In this document: piece after piece, positions 12,211-24,594 of the stretch | How positions within the stretch are numbered: the stretch's first letter is position 1 | Layout of the letters: each line of letters starts with the position of its first letter | Assembly: GCF_025780085.1 (NCBI RefSeq) | Contig: NZ_JAOXHL010000001.1 | Location: forward strand, 62,001 to 126,000 | DNA from: Ureaplasma miroungigenitalium | Lineage (GTDB): Bacteria; Bacillota_I; Bacilli_A; Mycoplasmatales; Mycoplasmoidaceae | Length of the DNA stretch: 64,000 bases | Direction: 5' to 3' | The notes under the pieces: model-generated | What the model saw: the letters and a program-made list of their open reading frames with translations, nothing else | Told to the model about the DNA's origin: nothing | The model's database searches: none | Position numbers and translations under genes: made by a program

Positions 12211-13060
12211 AATGATCACTTCCCTTTTTTTCTTTTTCAACTTTAATCACTGATTCATAGTAGATTTTTTCTAACTCGTCATATTTAGGACCAGTATAAA
12301 TTAATTTACCACGGTGAATTAAAGTTAATGAATTAGCGAATGATTCCATTTCTCTTAGAATGTGTGAACATAAGAAGACAGTTTTGTGATTGTCATTTAA
12401 TTCTTTTAAAATCATGAAGACTTCATGACGTGATGAAGGGTCTAAGTTGGCTGTTGGTTCATCCAGAATGATTAATTCCGGATCGTGAATTAAGGCTTGA
12501 ATTAACAACACTTTTTTCTTTTGACCGGATGAGAAAGAAACAGGTTTTTTGTTTTCTAAATGACTAATTTCGAATTTATTTAAGTAGTAACGAATTTTTT
12601 CCTTAGCATCTTTTTTCTTTACTCCTGATAAAATCGCTAGTGAATATAGGTATTCAAAAGTTGTCACTTCTTCAGGAAATAAAGCGATTTCGGGAACATA
12701 ACCCAATTTAGCACGAGAAATTGGTAAACGGTGGTCAAAACCATCAATTAAGATTTCACCTGAATAATGTGTATACGCATTGATAATGGTTTTGATAGTT
12801 GTCGTTTTTCCAGAACCATTTTCCCCAATAAAAGCGTGCATTTCACCTTTTTTAACTACGAAGTTTAAATTAGAAACACCACGGTCAGAATTTTTATATA
12901 TTTTAGTTAAATTTTTAACTACTAAAATATCATTAGGATCATGTGGTGTTGTCTTTTGAATTGACTTATCAGTCATTTCACTTGAACAAGCAGAATCTTT
13001 AGCTAAACATGTTGCTGGCGAATCATTCGGATTGTTTAAAGTAGATAAATTATCGTTCAT
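12194..13060 (-). CDS. ABC transporter ATP-binding protein (exporter type)
   Basis: 288 residues from ATG 13060 (MNDNLSTL), which is correctly spaced from AAGGAG; the ATG nine bases earlier is too close to that site. It has Walker A GENGSGKT (residues 79-86), signature SFSSGQ (175-180), Walker B LIILDEPTANLD (DEPT 200-203) and a switch His in CSHIL. A ~40-residue N-terminal tail with two cysteines precedes the nucleotide-binding domain and is unusual for this family. It belongs to the CcmA/drug-exporter class of ATPases that partner with ABC-2 permeases, fitting the permease gene just upstream. It hydrolyses ATP at the inner membrane face. The exported substrate cannot be read from the sequence. 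Confidence 0.93.
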   Translation of the reverse strand: MNDNLSTLNNPNDSPATCLAKDSACSSEMTDKSIQKTTPHDPNDILVVKNLTKIYKNSDRGVSNLNFVVKKGEMHAFIGENGSGKTTTIKTIINAYTHYSGEILIDGFDHRLPISRAKLGYVPEIALFPEEVTTFEYLYSLAILSGVKKKDAKEKIRYYLNKFEISHLENKKPVSFSSGQKKKVLLIQALIHDPELIILDEPTANLDPSSRHEVFMILKELNDNHKTVFLCSHILREMESFANSLTLIHRGKLIYTGPKYDELEKIYYESVIKVEKEKKGSDHCENQE

Positions 13061-13116
13061 TTTTAGCATGCTCCTTGTTTTGTATTAGGTAAGTTTTTAA
13101 ATTTTAAAATCATGAA

Positions 13117-15723
13117 TTATTTATAATCCCTTCTTACATATCCAAAGTATGTTCCCAAGATCAATAATGTTGCTAGCGAAATTCAAATAACACTATAAGC
13201 CGGTTTCACAACTACCTTACTTATTCGTTGAATAGAATAAACTTCATCAACGTTTTGGAATAAAAAGTTATTTGATTTTGAAAGTTCATAACGGTGAACA
13301 ATTGTTCTCAATCCAGAAGGTAATTCTTTACTGTGTTGAGTTAATAAATAAGACTCATAACCACCGATATAGTAGATATATCCATCAATATTAACTTGGA
13401 TTTGAGACGGTGTATATTCAAGGCTTGGTGTATCATTTTTTAAAATGTAATCTAAAACATCAGAATCTGATTTATTAAAGTAAATTCAGTAAATTAATGA
13501 AGTGATTAAGTAAACCTTCTTTTGCATTTGGTTTTCTAAATCGGCTAAATAATCATTATTCAATAAAGGGGAAATTGATTCATCGTCTTGTAAGTTTAAG
13601 AATGATACACTTTCGTGTTCTTCATGGTTTTTATCAATTCATAAGTTGAATAATTCAACTACATTATTGATATAAGTGTTTCTATTATCTTTATTTAATT
13701 TAGCTAATTCATCTTTTAAGTTTGTTGTAGATTCGTTTGCTGGTAAAGTATTAACAATTTGGTTGATATGGTCAGTTAATTCATCGATTGTTACTTGGTT
13801 ATTTAAGCATTCTGCTAAGTAAATTAAAGTATCATTTAATGCTGGATTAGCGAAACTGTATTTATTGTGTAACAACGCTAATAAAATACGCATTTGTTGA
13901 ATGTAGATTTCTTTTTCAGTTGTTTCATTAATCTTAATTTTGCTCATTAATTTTTGCAATTCATTAACACGTACTAAGTTATAAATTTCATTTTCTAAAA
14001 TGAATTCTACATTTTCTTTCACAGCATCTAACTCAGAAGTATCTTTAATAGCTTTTGCGAAGTTTTTGTTAGCTTGAATTAAATTACTTAATTTGTTTGG
14101 ATCTTTATTAGTGTTTGATTCAGCATTATTTTTAGCTGTTTCTAATGTTTTTTGTGCAGCAACTATTTCAGGATTTTTGCTGTATTCTTGAATATTTTCT
14201 TGGTATTGGTCAAGGTATTGATTTGCTTTTTTAATTTGATCAAAAATAGTTACTTTAGCTGCTTTATTGGCCTTATCTAAATAAGTTCCTAAAGCGTTAA
14301 ACGTTTGGTCTTTATCATTATCATAACGTGTAATATAACTAATTAAAGTCATGATTTCTTGTTTGATTTCTAACGCGTTAGCTGTCGCTTTTTTTTGTGT
14401 TGGAAGATCTTTTAAATATTGGTTATAGAATGCTTCGGCTTTGGCATTAAACACTTTAGAATCTAATGTATTTTTAACAACACTTCATGAGATTTTTCCG
14501 ACTAAATTTGCTGGATCAGCAAAAATATTATTATCTTCTTTAAATTCCACATTAATATTGTCAGCATTCATTCTTGCATAAATAATTTCACGATCTTTTA
14601 AAGAACCACTGTTATTTTCTGAAACCACTGAATAGTGTCTTAATAAACCAGGTACTAAATAGTTTTCATGAATGTTTTTAGCAATCATTGAGTCATCACT
14701 TACCTTATATGTTTGTAAATGATTTTTGGTTGGCATAATTTTGTATTGATACTCTTGTGATGCCAAAGGATTAGAATATAAATATTTTTTAAGATTATTT
14801 GGTTGTAAACTAACGTTTAAACCGATGGGATCATGATCTTGAATGCTGAACACATCCATGAATTGGTATGGTACAGATAATCATGAGATTGCTTGTCATG
14901 GTTTTGGTGCTTTTTGTGCAGCATCATTAACACTGTTCAAAAAACCTTTTTGACGTTCAGAGAATTCTGTGTCTTTTTCATTTTCTAATTTAGGAATAAT
15001 AAAGACTTCGTCCTTGTTATTGTTTAAATAAAAAGTTTCGACATTCCCTAATGTTCCACTATGGTAGTTGGCCTTTTGTAAATTTAAATATTCGGCCATT
15101 TTGTTATTTGTTGGTGTTGAAACAATTGAAGCAATTGAACCAATCACTGCAAGGGGAATAAAAGTAATAATTGGGGCAATAATAGCCACTTTTGAAGAAG
15201 CTTTTAAAGCGATTACACTAGTCATGAATCCGAAAATTAAAAAACTAAAGAAAACGCTAAAGAAGCCAGAAACATATCAGTAGTTAACTTCTTTTTGATA
15301 TGTAAAATTACTTAGATAGAACACGATAAAGCAAATGAATGTTGCCACACTTCAAATTGTTCCTAAGAATACTAGGAAACCAATTTTTGTTAAAATAATG
15401 TTCTTTCTTGAAATAGATTTAGAAAAAACTAAGATGTCAATCCCGTTTCTTGATAAATCTTTAAAAAGGTTTAATGCTTTAATGACACTAAAAATCACTG
15501 TTAGTAATAAGTTAATGAAAATATAAACGTATGAAATAATCAAAAACTGGTTTAAATCTGTAGCGACAAAGCGCGCAATTAAAGTAAATGGAATCATAAT
15601 TAAAAAAAGTATTAATACAAAACATCATGTACTAACCTTCTTAAAAATTAAATGTCCTAAAAATGACGAATAGGAGTAACTTTTTTTAAATGCTTCAGAA
15701 ACTCCTGCATGGTTTGTTTTCAA
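13117..15723 (-). CDS. ABC-2 type permease with a very large extracytoplasmic domain
   Basis: 868 residues. The start is probably TTG 15723 (LKTNHAGVSEAF), 9 bases from a strong AGGAGGG; the first in-frame ATG is at 15597, inside membrane segment 1. Five membrane segments lie within about the first 210 residues (for example CFVLILFLIMIPFTLIA and YVYIFINLLLTVIFSVI). A ~620-residue hydrophilic, helix-rich region follows, then one final segment (YSVIWISLATLLILGTYFGYV) and a short basic tail. This 5+1 layout with a giant outer loop suggests that the loop handles or delivers the substrate outside the cell. Its partner is the ATPase 56 bases downstream. No substrate is indicated. Confidence 0.8.
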
Positions 15724-16057
15724 GGTATATAACCCTCCTATAAAATATTTTTGCAATTCCATAGTATCTTAAACGTTTATGTTGGCTTGTATAGTGCTTT
15801 GGGACCCTTAAAAATAAAAAAAGGTTAAAAAAACGAAAAAAAATAACACATTTTGGGTTAATTACAAAAAGGCGAAAAAAAGACTGGAACAAAAAATATT
15901 CACGTTTCTTTTACAAAACAATTTTTTTATTTATATAGCCTTTCTCTCCTTTATTCTAGTCGATATGTGGATGAAAAAAATATTTATAAAAAAGTTGGAG
16001 GAGTATGTTTGCTTATGCTATATTATACTTTTAGAGATTTTATAGGATAGGAAATAA
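15724..16057. promoter_or_regulatory. Divergent promoter region between ABC permease and nuclease lipoprotein genes
   Basis: A 334-base AT-rich spacer without a credible gene. For the plus-strand gene the best candidate is TTGGAG (15995-16000) with TATATT (16019-16024), spacer 18; TATACT at 16024-16029 is an alternative -10. For the minus-strand gene GATACT in the stretch around 15763-15770 is a possible -10. No terminator or RNA gene seen. Confidence 0.35.
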
Positions 16058-19000
16058 ATGAAGCGTAGAAAAATTATTATCGGCGCAATTTCTTCATTGA
16101 TGCTAGTTTCAGCTGTAGCATCAATTGGTTTTGCGTGTGCGAACGAAACAAGAGATATTAAATTAATTAATCAATTCAATAATTTATTAAATGAAATTAA
16201 AAAAGATGAACTAGCAAGTATGTTGTATCAAAAAGCTCAAACAGCGTATGACCAACTATACAAAAACCAAACTAATGTTCATCTTTTTAATTCCCAATTA
16301 AAGGAATTAATTAAGGAAACACAAGCTGAATATCAACTGTTAAAGCAAAAAACGCAAGGTTCTGAAACTGTTGATACCAATCAAAATGATTTAGTTAATC
16401 ATAAAGATGATCAAGACCCAACAGCAGGCACTACAGATAATGAAAACACTGATGACCAAACAAACCCATCAGAGCCTAACACCCCAGATAATTCAGAACA
16501 TCAAGTTCAAATGAATGCTATTCAGCAAGTTATTCTTGAACAAAAAAACGAAGTTGAATTAATCAATTCATATAGTGCTCGTACTTATGATCGTGTTTTA
16601 TTAAGTTTAAATGATGAGCTAAATGCTTTTATTCATGAACAAAACGCCTTAATGAGTGGGGCAAACTATGATTTAGCACAAGCCCAAACAATAAAAGAAA
16701 ATTTTGATAAGCTTGCTCATGCTCAATCAGCGTATTTAGAAACTTATAAAAAACTGTTAAGTCTAGCAGATGTTAAACAAGAGTCAGCAGTTTTTGTTGA
16801 GATAGAAACAACAATCAGTAATTTGGAACCAGTTTTTAAAAACACTAAAGAGTTAATCAAACAAACTTTCAGTGAAATTAAAGCTCATAATGAGACTATT
16901 GAGTCTTCAGATGTCTTCTCATTAATCTTGCTAGGTAACATTAATGGACAAATTAATGAAGAAACATATGACGATTGAAGCGATCAAAAAATCTATTTAA
17001 AGAAACCTGGATTCCTACGTTTATTAAATGAAGTCAATAAAGTTAAAGCATCCAAAGGTTATACGAATACAGCCGTACTTTTAAATGGTATTAATTTGAC
17101 AGGTGAAACTCACTTAGCAGGAGATAATTTAAGTGATTTAACACAAGGTAAATATGCTGCATTAGCTTTATCATTTTTAAAACCACAAGCCAGTACTATT
17201 AATGATCGTGACTTATTATGATCTTATGATTTAGTTTCTAATAATAATGAAATTAGTAATTTTAAGGAGTACACGAAGGCTATGTTTGCTAATCCACAAG
17301 AAGCTAACTTTTTAAGTGCTAATTTAGTTGACAAAAATAACCAACATTTAACCGATGGTAGTAAAATCATTACCTTTAAAAATCACAAAATCGGAATTGT
17401 TGGTTCTTCATCAATCAATCTAAATCGAACAAATAGTTATGATGCTATCCAAGATTTAAAGAGTGAAAGCTATTGAGAAATAGCACAGGCCATTGACAAA
17501 GAAATTGCTCAATTAAAAGCTAATGGTGCCGAATATATCATTTGAATGACATCTAGTGAAAATAAACGTTCTAAAGGTAAGTTAAGCGAAATTGATAAAA
17601 TTGCAGCTAAGATTACAGAGCCAATTGATTTGGTTTATGGTTTAGAACACTCACGAAATGCTGATTTTATTAAAACAAAAAACCAAGAAAATATCCCTTA
17701 CGTCTACACTAAATATAATGATGAAATGTTAGTCATTGATTTAGATTTCACAAATTTAGCACCAAACGAAAAACCGCGTGTTAATATCGATCCAAAAGCT
17801 TTCACAGACGTTTCTACTGCTGGCCATTACAATAAAACTAAAAAAATGCGTGAAGACTTTGTTTATGAAGATGATTTATTAAATCCCGAAAAAAATGCTG
17901 ATTACCATTACTCACTAACTGATTTTGCTATCACAATGAAGAAATTCTTACGAACAGAATTAAAAGCCATTGAAAACGAAGTTGTTTTTGAAAATGCTGA
18001 TGTAATTGATTTAGTGAAAAATCAAAAAGATGTCGCTGGATTAAATAGTTTTCTTGCCGACTTGATTCAAGACAATTATGTAAGTCATGAATTTAATTTT
18101 AAAGGTCCTCATCAATTCGAATTCACACCTAAATCATATGATGGTGTTTTCTTAAATAGCGGAACGATTTACAAAAATATTCTGCAACAAAAAACTTTAA
18201 CAAAGGGCGATATTTATCAAATGGTTTATTTTAGTAACCATTTAGTTAGTTTAGAAATCAGTGTAGCCAACTTATTAGAAAAAATTAACTTGTACCAAGC
18301 TGAAAATGACGCTTTTTCATGATCAAACAAAATTCGTGTAGTTTTTGATGATCAACACCAAGCTATTAATCTACTTGTTCGAAATGAAAACGGGGAATAC
18401 GTTCCTAAAAATCCTGATGATGTGTTAACTATTTTAGTGCCTGATATTTTATACACAGGTTTTATTTTCCCAACAGAAAAAAGAGATAGTTTAGCTTTTA
18501 TGAAAGCTAGTGTTAAGTATTCTAAAAATGATGATGATAAAGCACCTATCCGTGAAATTATTATTCGTTTATTAAAAAACGCTAAACCAATTAGCCGATT
18601 ATATGATCACGCTATTTTTAACACACTACAAACTCGTGCTGTTTCAAACAATTTTAATGATAAAGAGTTTTATTTACAAAAAGTTAAAGCACTCTTAGAC
18701 ACTGAAAGTGCTAATATACAAACGTGTTCTACTCCTGATCAAAAAACACAAATACAAGCAGTATTTAATGAATTACAATCAATCGAACCGAATACGTCAT
18801 TATCAGATGTAGAATTAAAAAATAAACTAATCGATTGTCTATGAACAATTAAACAAATTAAACAACAACAAACTAGCGACAATAATACTCCTAAACTAAG
18901 AGTCGGTCATTGAAACATCTTACACCAAGATGGACTAAAAACACCCAAAAATATTGCTATTGCCCAAATGATTCGGCAAATGGATTACGATGTTGTTGCA

Positions 19001-19957
19001 TTAACAGAAATTATGCCAATAAAAGCTGATGAAGAGGAAAACAACCTCCCAGTAGACAGCATTATTAAACACCTAAATAGCTTTGATCCAAACGTGCAAT
19101 ATGCTTATGTGCTTTCAAATAATCTAGAAGGTTCACAAAACGCTGCTTTAGCTACTAAACAACATACTTCAACAGAACGTATTGCTGTAATTTATAAAAC
19201 AAATAAAGTACAACCTAAAGCCTTTGCAAATAACCAAATCGGTCATATTTATTCAAACCCAATGCATCCTGGTTTCTTTAGTGAAAACCAATCTATTGAC
19301 TTTTCACGACCTCCTTATAGCGTTAAATTTAGTACTATCGGCGAAATTGTCAATGACTTTACGTTAGTAGTTGCTCACTTTGATTCACCGGGTGCTAAAC
19401 AAAGCCAAAACGAAGTCGTAGTTACTAAGGAATTATTAGAAGCTAAGGGGTATGATACAACTAAATTTATTCCTGATCGTTGAGGTACAGGATCACGTGA
19501 AGCAGACAATGCGCGTGACATGCTTGATGTCATTAAAGAAGTTCAAACTATTGATAATAACTTAGACGATGATTTCATTTTTATGGGTGATACGAATATT
19601 AAATTTAATCAAGAATGATGAGCATTTAAGGATTTCATTGATTCTGGTTTCAATAATTTATTTGCTGATGATGAATTACATAAATCTACATTGTCAAACA
19701 AAAACATGACTTACGCCAACCCGTACGATAAGATTTTTGTTAAAACAAATTTAAAGACTACCAACCCATACATTTATCCAATTTGAAATATTTTTAACGA
19801 TCAAATCCTACAACAAGATTGAGTGAACTTAGCTTATCAAACATATCCATACATTAGCTGAGGGTCATTTGAAAATTATGAATTAATTCGTAGTATGGTC
19901 TCTGACCACTCACCAACTGTTTTCGAATTAGAATTAAACCCAAATGATGAAAAATAA
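16058..19957 (+). CDS. Lipoprotein fusing a degenerate 5'-nucleotidase-like region to an EEP (DNase I-fold) nuclease
   Basis: 1299 residues. Signal MKRRKIIIGAISSLMLVSAV with a Cys near residue 27 (IGFACAN), so predicted surface-anchored; ATAGGA precedes the ATG. Residues ~30-250 are coiled and hydrophilic with an Asn/Asp/Thr/Pro-rich spacer. Residues ~290-590 follow the order of UshA-type metallophosphatases (LLGNINGQI, NLSDLTQGK, KIGIVGSSS, YIIWMTSS, IDLVYGLEHSR), but the expected metal ligands (DxH, GNHE, GHxH) are replaced. Residues ~590-800 resemble the nucleotidase C-terminal domain (LNSGTIYKNILQ, then KGDIYQMVYFSN). Residues ~947-1295 are an endonuclease/exonuclease/phosphatase domain: GHWNIL, ALTEI, VAHFD, GDTN (D1178, N1180), NPYDKIF, SDHSPT (D1283, H1284). 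The nuclease end looks active and is like mycoplasma membrane nucleases that scavenge host DNA. Confidence 0.85.
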
Positions 19958-19965
19958 ATAACAAA

Positions 19966-19995
19966 AAACACGCTGATATACCTGCGTGTTTTATT
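19966..19995. terminator. Shared terminator between nuclease lipoprotein and ruvB
   Basis: Stem AAACACGC/GCGTGTTT with a T run on the plus strand, lying between two convergent genes. On the minus strand it overlaps the ruvB stop codon. Confidence 0.7.
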
Positions 19996-20929
19996 TTTGC
20001 AATTGATTATTAATGATAAAGGCGCAACCCTTCGCACTAATTTTACGTCCTTTTAAATTTTTAATAATATACTGGTTTTTTAACAAAAAGGGTTCAATTT
20101 TGGTTTCGATAGTTTGTGGATCGGTCATTAACATTTGACTCAGTGTTTTAAGACCCATTTCTTCTTCATGGGCAAATAAAACCTGTAAATAATGTACATC
20201 CTCTAAACTCAAACCATCATCAAACATTTGCATGTGTTTTAATATTTCTTCGACTGGTGTTTTGGGATATACTATTTGATAATCAATAACTCTTTTTAAT
20301 AACCGATTAGCCAATCGCGGCACACCCTTTACATAATTAGCCATTAATCAGCAATCTTCAACTGTTAATGATGTTTTTAATTTCTGAGCATTTCGATAAA
20401 GAATCGCACTCATTTCATCTTTATTATATTCACTTAAATAATAGAGATGGCCAAACCGTTCTTCTAGTGGTTGTGGAATTTTTCCAAAGGCTGTGGTCGC
20501 AGCAATTAAAGTAAAAGTCGGAACTTTTAAACGAGTTGTTTTCATATTTAAATCCTTGCCTAAATGGACATCAATAGCAAAGTCTTCCATAATAGAATAT
20601 AGCGTTTCTAAAACGATGCTTGGACATGAATGTATTTCATCTATGAAAACAATGTCTTTTTCGTTAATTAACGATAATAAATTAAGTATATCAGTTGTTT
20701 TAGTTAATAAATTCCCTTGTGTAAGGTGAATTTGCACTCCCAACTCGTTAGCAATAGCATGTGCTAAGCTGGTTTTACCAACCCCAGGATAACCATAAAA
20801 CAAAATATGATCTAGAGGTTTGTTTTGCTGTATGGCAGCATAAATAGCTGTTTTTAAATCATTCATCAAAACATCTTTCCCAATAAAATCAGCTAACTTC
20901 TGTGGTCTTAAATCAATTTTAGTGTTCAT
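19991..20929 (-). CDS. ruvB: Holliday junction branch-migration helicase RuvB
   Basis: 312 residues, close to the family length. AAA+ ATPase that drives branch migration with RuvA during recombination repair. Walker A is GYPGVGKTS, Walker B FIDEIH; the initial LRPQKLADFIGKD block and the C-terminal winged-helix region (LEDVHYLQVLFAHEEEM) are typical. ATG 20929 lies inside the end of ruvA (11-base overlap), so the pair is translationally coupled. One in-frame TGA (Trp) near residue 194 divides the gene only under the standard code. Last gene of the lepA-to-ruvB run. Confidence 0.96.
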
Positions 20930-21515
20930 TTAGTAAACTAATTTCGCGAATGGCCTGAGTCATTAATTCTTCTGTGTTAGCTTTTTGGATATCAAGTTTG
21001 CTTAAAGCATAATCTATGGCTTGCTTATCATATCCCAGACTCTTAAGTCCACTGATTAACTCTTTAGCCACCGATGTTTTTTTATTCGCCGATGTTTGTG
21101 AATCTAGTCGTGCTAAATATTTTTCAGCTAACAAATTGATAGCCAAGCTAGCTACTTTTTGATTAAATCCTTTAATCGAAATAAGTGTGTCTAAATCACG
21201 GGTAGCCAAAGCATTCATCACCATTTCGCAATCTTGCCGTAAAATCATTAGAGCACTTTTCACCCCAATGCCATTTACATTTAATAAATCAACAAACAAA
21301 TTACGTTCATATAGATTTTTAAAACCATATAACTCTTGCCGTCAAATATTTTTATTATTGACTTGAATTAAATGCTGATAAATGTAAATACGTGCATACT
21401 TATTGATTTCTAAATTATAATCCTTGGGCGTTTTAATTAAATACCCAACGAATCCGTTTTCTCCTAATAAAAAACTACTATATGATTGGGTAATTTTCAA
21501 TATTATATAATTCAT
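20919..21515 (-). CDS. ruvA: Holliday junction DNA-binding protein RuvA
   Basis: 198 residues. Tetrameric scaffold that binds the four-way junction and loads RuvB. The N-terminal OB-type part (MNYIILKITQSYSSFLLG) is followed by helix-hairpin-helix signatures (LLNVNGIGVKSALMIL and ISIKGFNQKVASLAINLL), and a C-terminal RuvB-contacting three-helix region (LISGLKSLGYDKQAID). I chose ATG 21515 because GAGGTG is 6 bases upstream; a GTG nine bases earlier overlaps that site. The sequence is diverged, as usual in mycoplasmas, but all domains are present. Confidence 0.93.
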
Positions 21516-21558
21516 TCTTTTCACCTCATCATACTAAACGAGATAAAAAAGATTTTTA

Positions 21559-22707
21559 CTAAAAATTAAAACGGAAAAGTTTTCGTTGATGACGTTTAGC
21601 TTGGCGGTAATATTGCACCATATGCAATGGAAAGTAAATCAAAAAGACTCCTAATCCAATTAAAGTACCAGTGTAAGCACTAAAGAAACGTCATAAAAAC
21701 ACAATAATATCTATGTTTTTTTGTTCTAAATTACTCCGGTTTTCATATGCCTGTAATAATGTCTTTAAAATAAATTGAATTCCCCCTTCTGAACCGGGAA
21801 TGGGGACGAAATTAGTAGCTGTGACCGCAACATTAGTAATGTTATACCAATTGAAAAAATGATAGGCGCTCGGGGCTGTTTTTGAACTGCATAAAAAGAC
21901 AATGAAAATCAAAGCATAAAGACAAAAGTTATAGACAAACCCTACCAATAAACCCATAAATATTAATCAGGCTTCTTTGTAATAATAATGAACATATCAA
22001 TAAAAATTAGTATTTAAGTTCAAGGGCTTTTGTTTTTGAATTTTTAAAAGGCGTTTAATAAATAAAACTATACGGTGAAAAGCAATATGGATTTTTTTAC
22101 TAAATGCTAAAACAAAATATAAACCTGTGACCACTACATCCAATAATAATCCCGCTAAACTTAATCAATAATGATAGGGAAAATTAAAGTTACTATCTGT
22201 ATGTTTATTTTGTAAATACTGGTGAGTAATGTAGAAGAATGACGGTCATGTGATCAGTACTTGAGCTACTTGCACAAACGTATTATTGACTAATCAAAAA
22301 GCACTAGCTTGTTTTAAGTTTTTGAAAATATATTTGTTAATAAAATAAATCACGTATGGTTCAGAACCAATGGAAAAGGGGGTAATATTTGATAAAAAAA
22401 TAATAATAAACCCTAAACCCAAATAATGATAAAACGGTAATTTAACCTTGACTTTTTGTGCATGTCAACGAACGACCAATACAAAAATAATCGCTCGAAA
22501 AAAGCAAAACATCAATAACAAACAAATGTATCAACCAAAATAATCCTGTTGATTAGCCCACAACTCTAAAGTTTGGTGTAATGTTTTAAAATCAATTTTT
22601 AAAACAAAACTAATACTCACACCAACCATCACGCAAGCAAATAAAAAACTACAAGTAAAAAAAATAATGTTTTTTCGCGAAAAAACATTTTGTTTAGAGT
22701 TATTCAT
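21559..22707 (-). CDS. Lysylphosphatidylglycerol synthase/flippase TM-region family protein (YbhN/MprF-like membrane domain)
   Basis: 382 residues, about eight hydrophobic segments from MNNSKQNVFSRKN onward. The phrase FLSNITPFSIGSEPY in the first half and NFVPIPGSEGGIQF in the second are the paired Pro/Gly-Glu motifs of the MprF N-terminal membrane domain family. No soluble aminoacyl-transferase domain follows, so this is the flippase-like membrane half only. It may move a lipid across the membrane; the substrate is not deducible. The start overlaps the upstream lipoprotein stop by 8 bases and there is no strong ribosome site, so it probably depends on translational coupling. Confidence 0.78.
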
Positions 22708-23194
22708 AATAATTAAAAGCGATTTGCATGCTGATAAAATGTTGGTCAGGCACGATCAACATAAATTGTTCTTTATCAGGACTAGCTTGTTTTAATAATT
22801 GTAGATGGTGATTGATTTGAGCAGCAGCTCCTAAATCAACTTGGCATGATAAAAAATAATGGCCGTTAACTTGTTGAACAGATACATTAGTTGGCTGACT
22901 ACGCACTTCATAAGTTTGTTCGCCAGCTTTTTCTAAAGCCACTTTTCAAGTGGTTTTCATGATCATAGCTTCACTTAATTTATTATTATCTGGATTTAAT
23001 AAAGCGTTGTTAACAACTAAAACATAACGTTCATTAATTTTTTGAATGCTAACATTTTTGGTATCAAATTGATATTTTTTATACGGACTGCAGGCTGTTA
23101 AAAAACCTACACAACCTACACCCACCAATCCTGCAGCACAACCAATAACTACACCAGTAATTTTTTTCAATCAACTTTTTCTTGTCTTGTTCAT
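22700..23194 (-). CDS. Small lipoprotein
   Basis: 164 residues from ATG 23194 (MNKTRKSW, with a TGA-encoded Trp). The hydrophobic signal region GVVIGCAAGLVGVGCVGFLT is followed by ACS, giving a plausible lipobox with Cys about 35. AAAGGGG lies 8 bases upstream. The short mature part is hydrophilic (YKKYQFDTKNVSIQKINERY) with mixed beta-type character, and it contains a repeated theme VSIQKINERYVLVV / VSVQQVNGHYFLSC, so it may be two copies of a ~60-residue unit. It sits between an MFS-like transporter and a flippase-like protein in the same operon and may be their surface partner. No family recognised. Confidence 0.75.
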
Positions 23195-23196
23195 CT

Positions 23197-24594
23197 TTAT
23201 AACCCCTTTGTATATGCATATTGGAAACGCGGACGTTTAAATTCAAAGGCGTTCTTTTTAGTTAAATAATAGCCCCCTAATAAAAAGATGCCGCTTAAGA
23301 CTAAAGATGCAATCATAACTAAATTATAATTTAAATTATGATCGAAAAAATCATTATAAGTCTTCTGGTGATTGTTAAAACCAAATTTAACATAGTTAGA
23401 AATAAATCCTGCTAAAGTAATTCCGATTGATAAAATCGATTGATAAATTCCCATTGTCGTTATTTTTTTATTATCTAAATGAATCTTTAAAACAATGGAA
23501 ATCAGACCATTATAAACAATCCCGTAAGCTAACCCATTAATAAAGTGGACACTCATAAAAGCGATCGGCGAAGTAATAAAGATGATCACTGAATGGTAAA
23601 TAGCAAATAAGAATAGACCCATAAAAATGATTTTATGAATAGCAATTTTTTTCACTAAATAATGAAGTAAAAACATGCTGGCCACTAGTTGGAAAAAGTT
23701 ATGAATTAAAGATAAATATGATTTGTAAAATAAGGCGTTCTCAGGACGGTGTTTGTCTAAAATCATAATGTGAATTGTGGCAATTGAACCACTGTTTGAG
23801 AATTTAATCATCAAAATCAACAATCCGCTTAAGGCGATTAATATAAAGCCTAAGAAATTTAATTTCTTTGACTTATAACGCATATTGTGTTGACGAATTA
23901 AACCCACACCACGCACTTCTTTAATAAAGAATCATAAAACAAAGGCAATCACAAAAAAGATTGTGGCAATAATTCAATAGACACGTACAGCATCAAAATT
24001 AATCACATGGTGAATCCGATCATTTGATCAAACAGAAATCAAAGATCGAATAGGTGTTGTAATAAAACTAGCTAATAATGGGGGGATTGATAATAATGAA
24101 ACTGATAAAAATGTTCGATCCTTAACATATTGTTCCTTAAATAATAGCTGGTATGTTCCAATACAACTTGCAGCGATCCCAACACCCACACTCTGGATAA
24201 TATTACCAATTGTGTCAACTTTAATTAAAATCGGGACAAAACTTGCAATGACAGCAATTAAAGCGAACATTAAAAAGGCTTTACGATAACGAACTAAATA
24301 ATATAAATAATCAGCAAAGATGCGGATAAAAATACCCACAAAACCATATGCACACATGACAATCCACATTAAATGATATTCTTCTAAATGGACTTGCAAA
24401 CGTGCATTTTGACTTCGTACCAACATAATTGGTGTTCATAAGACAAGATAATAAATAAAGGCAATAATAAACGAATTGTTGTTAATTTTGCGTTTAACCC
24501 GGCAAATAAAAACAATCGTGGCAACTAAGACGACAACTAAAACACTAATATTAACACTAAAACTTATAATATTTTGCTGATCACCAAAAAACAT
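23197..24594 (-). CDS. Major-facilitator-like transporter
   Basis: 465 residues with about twelve hydrophobic segments and no large soluble domain, starting [14 protein letters not shown]. Two halves of similar hydropathy are separated by a basic cytoplasmic stretch (VRGVGLIRQHNMRYKSKK), as in MFS carriers. ATG 24594 shares bases with the lepA stop (TAATG), indicating coupling, and its own stop is 2 bases before the next start. The MFS assignment rests on topology and on the loop charge pattern rather than a diagnostic motif. The substrate is unknown. Confidence 0.65.

Noticed and set aside
15695-15892. Small basic/aromatic minus-strand frame upstream of the ABC permease
   Set aside because: It spans the permease leader in another frame, lacks a ribosome site, and its composition is that of AT-rich spacer.
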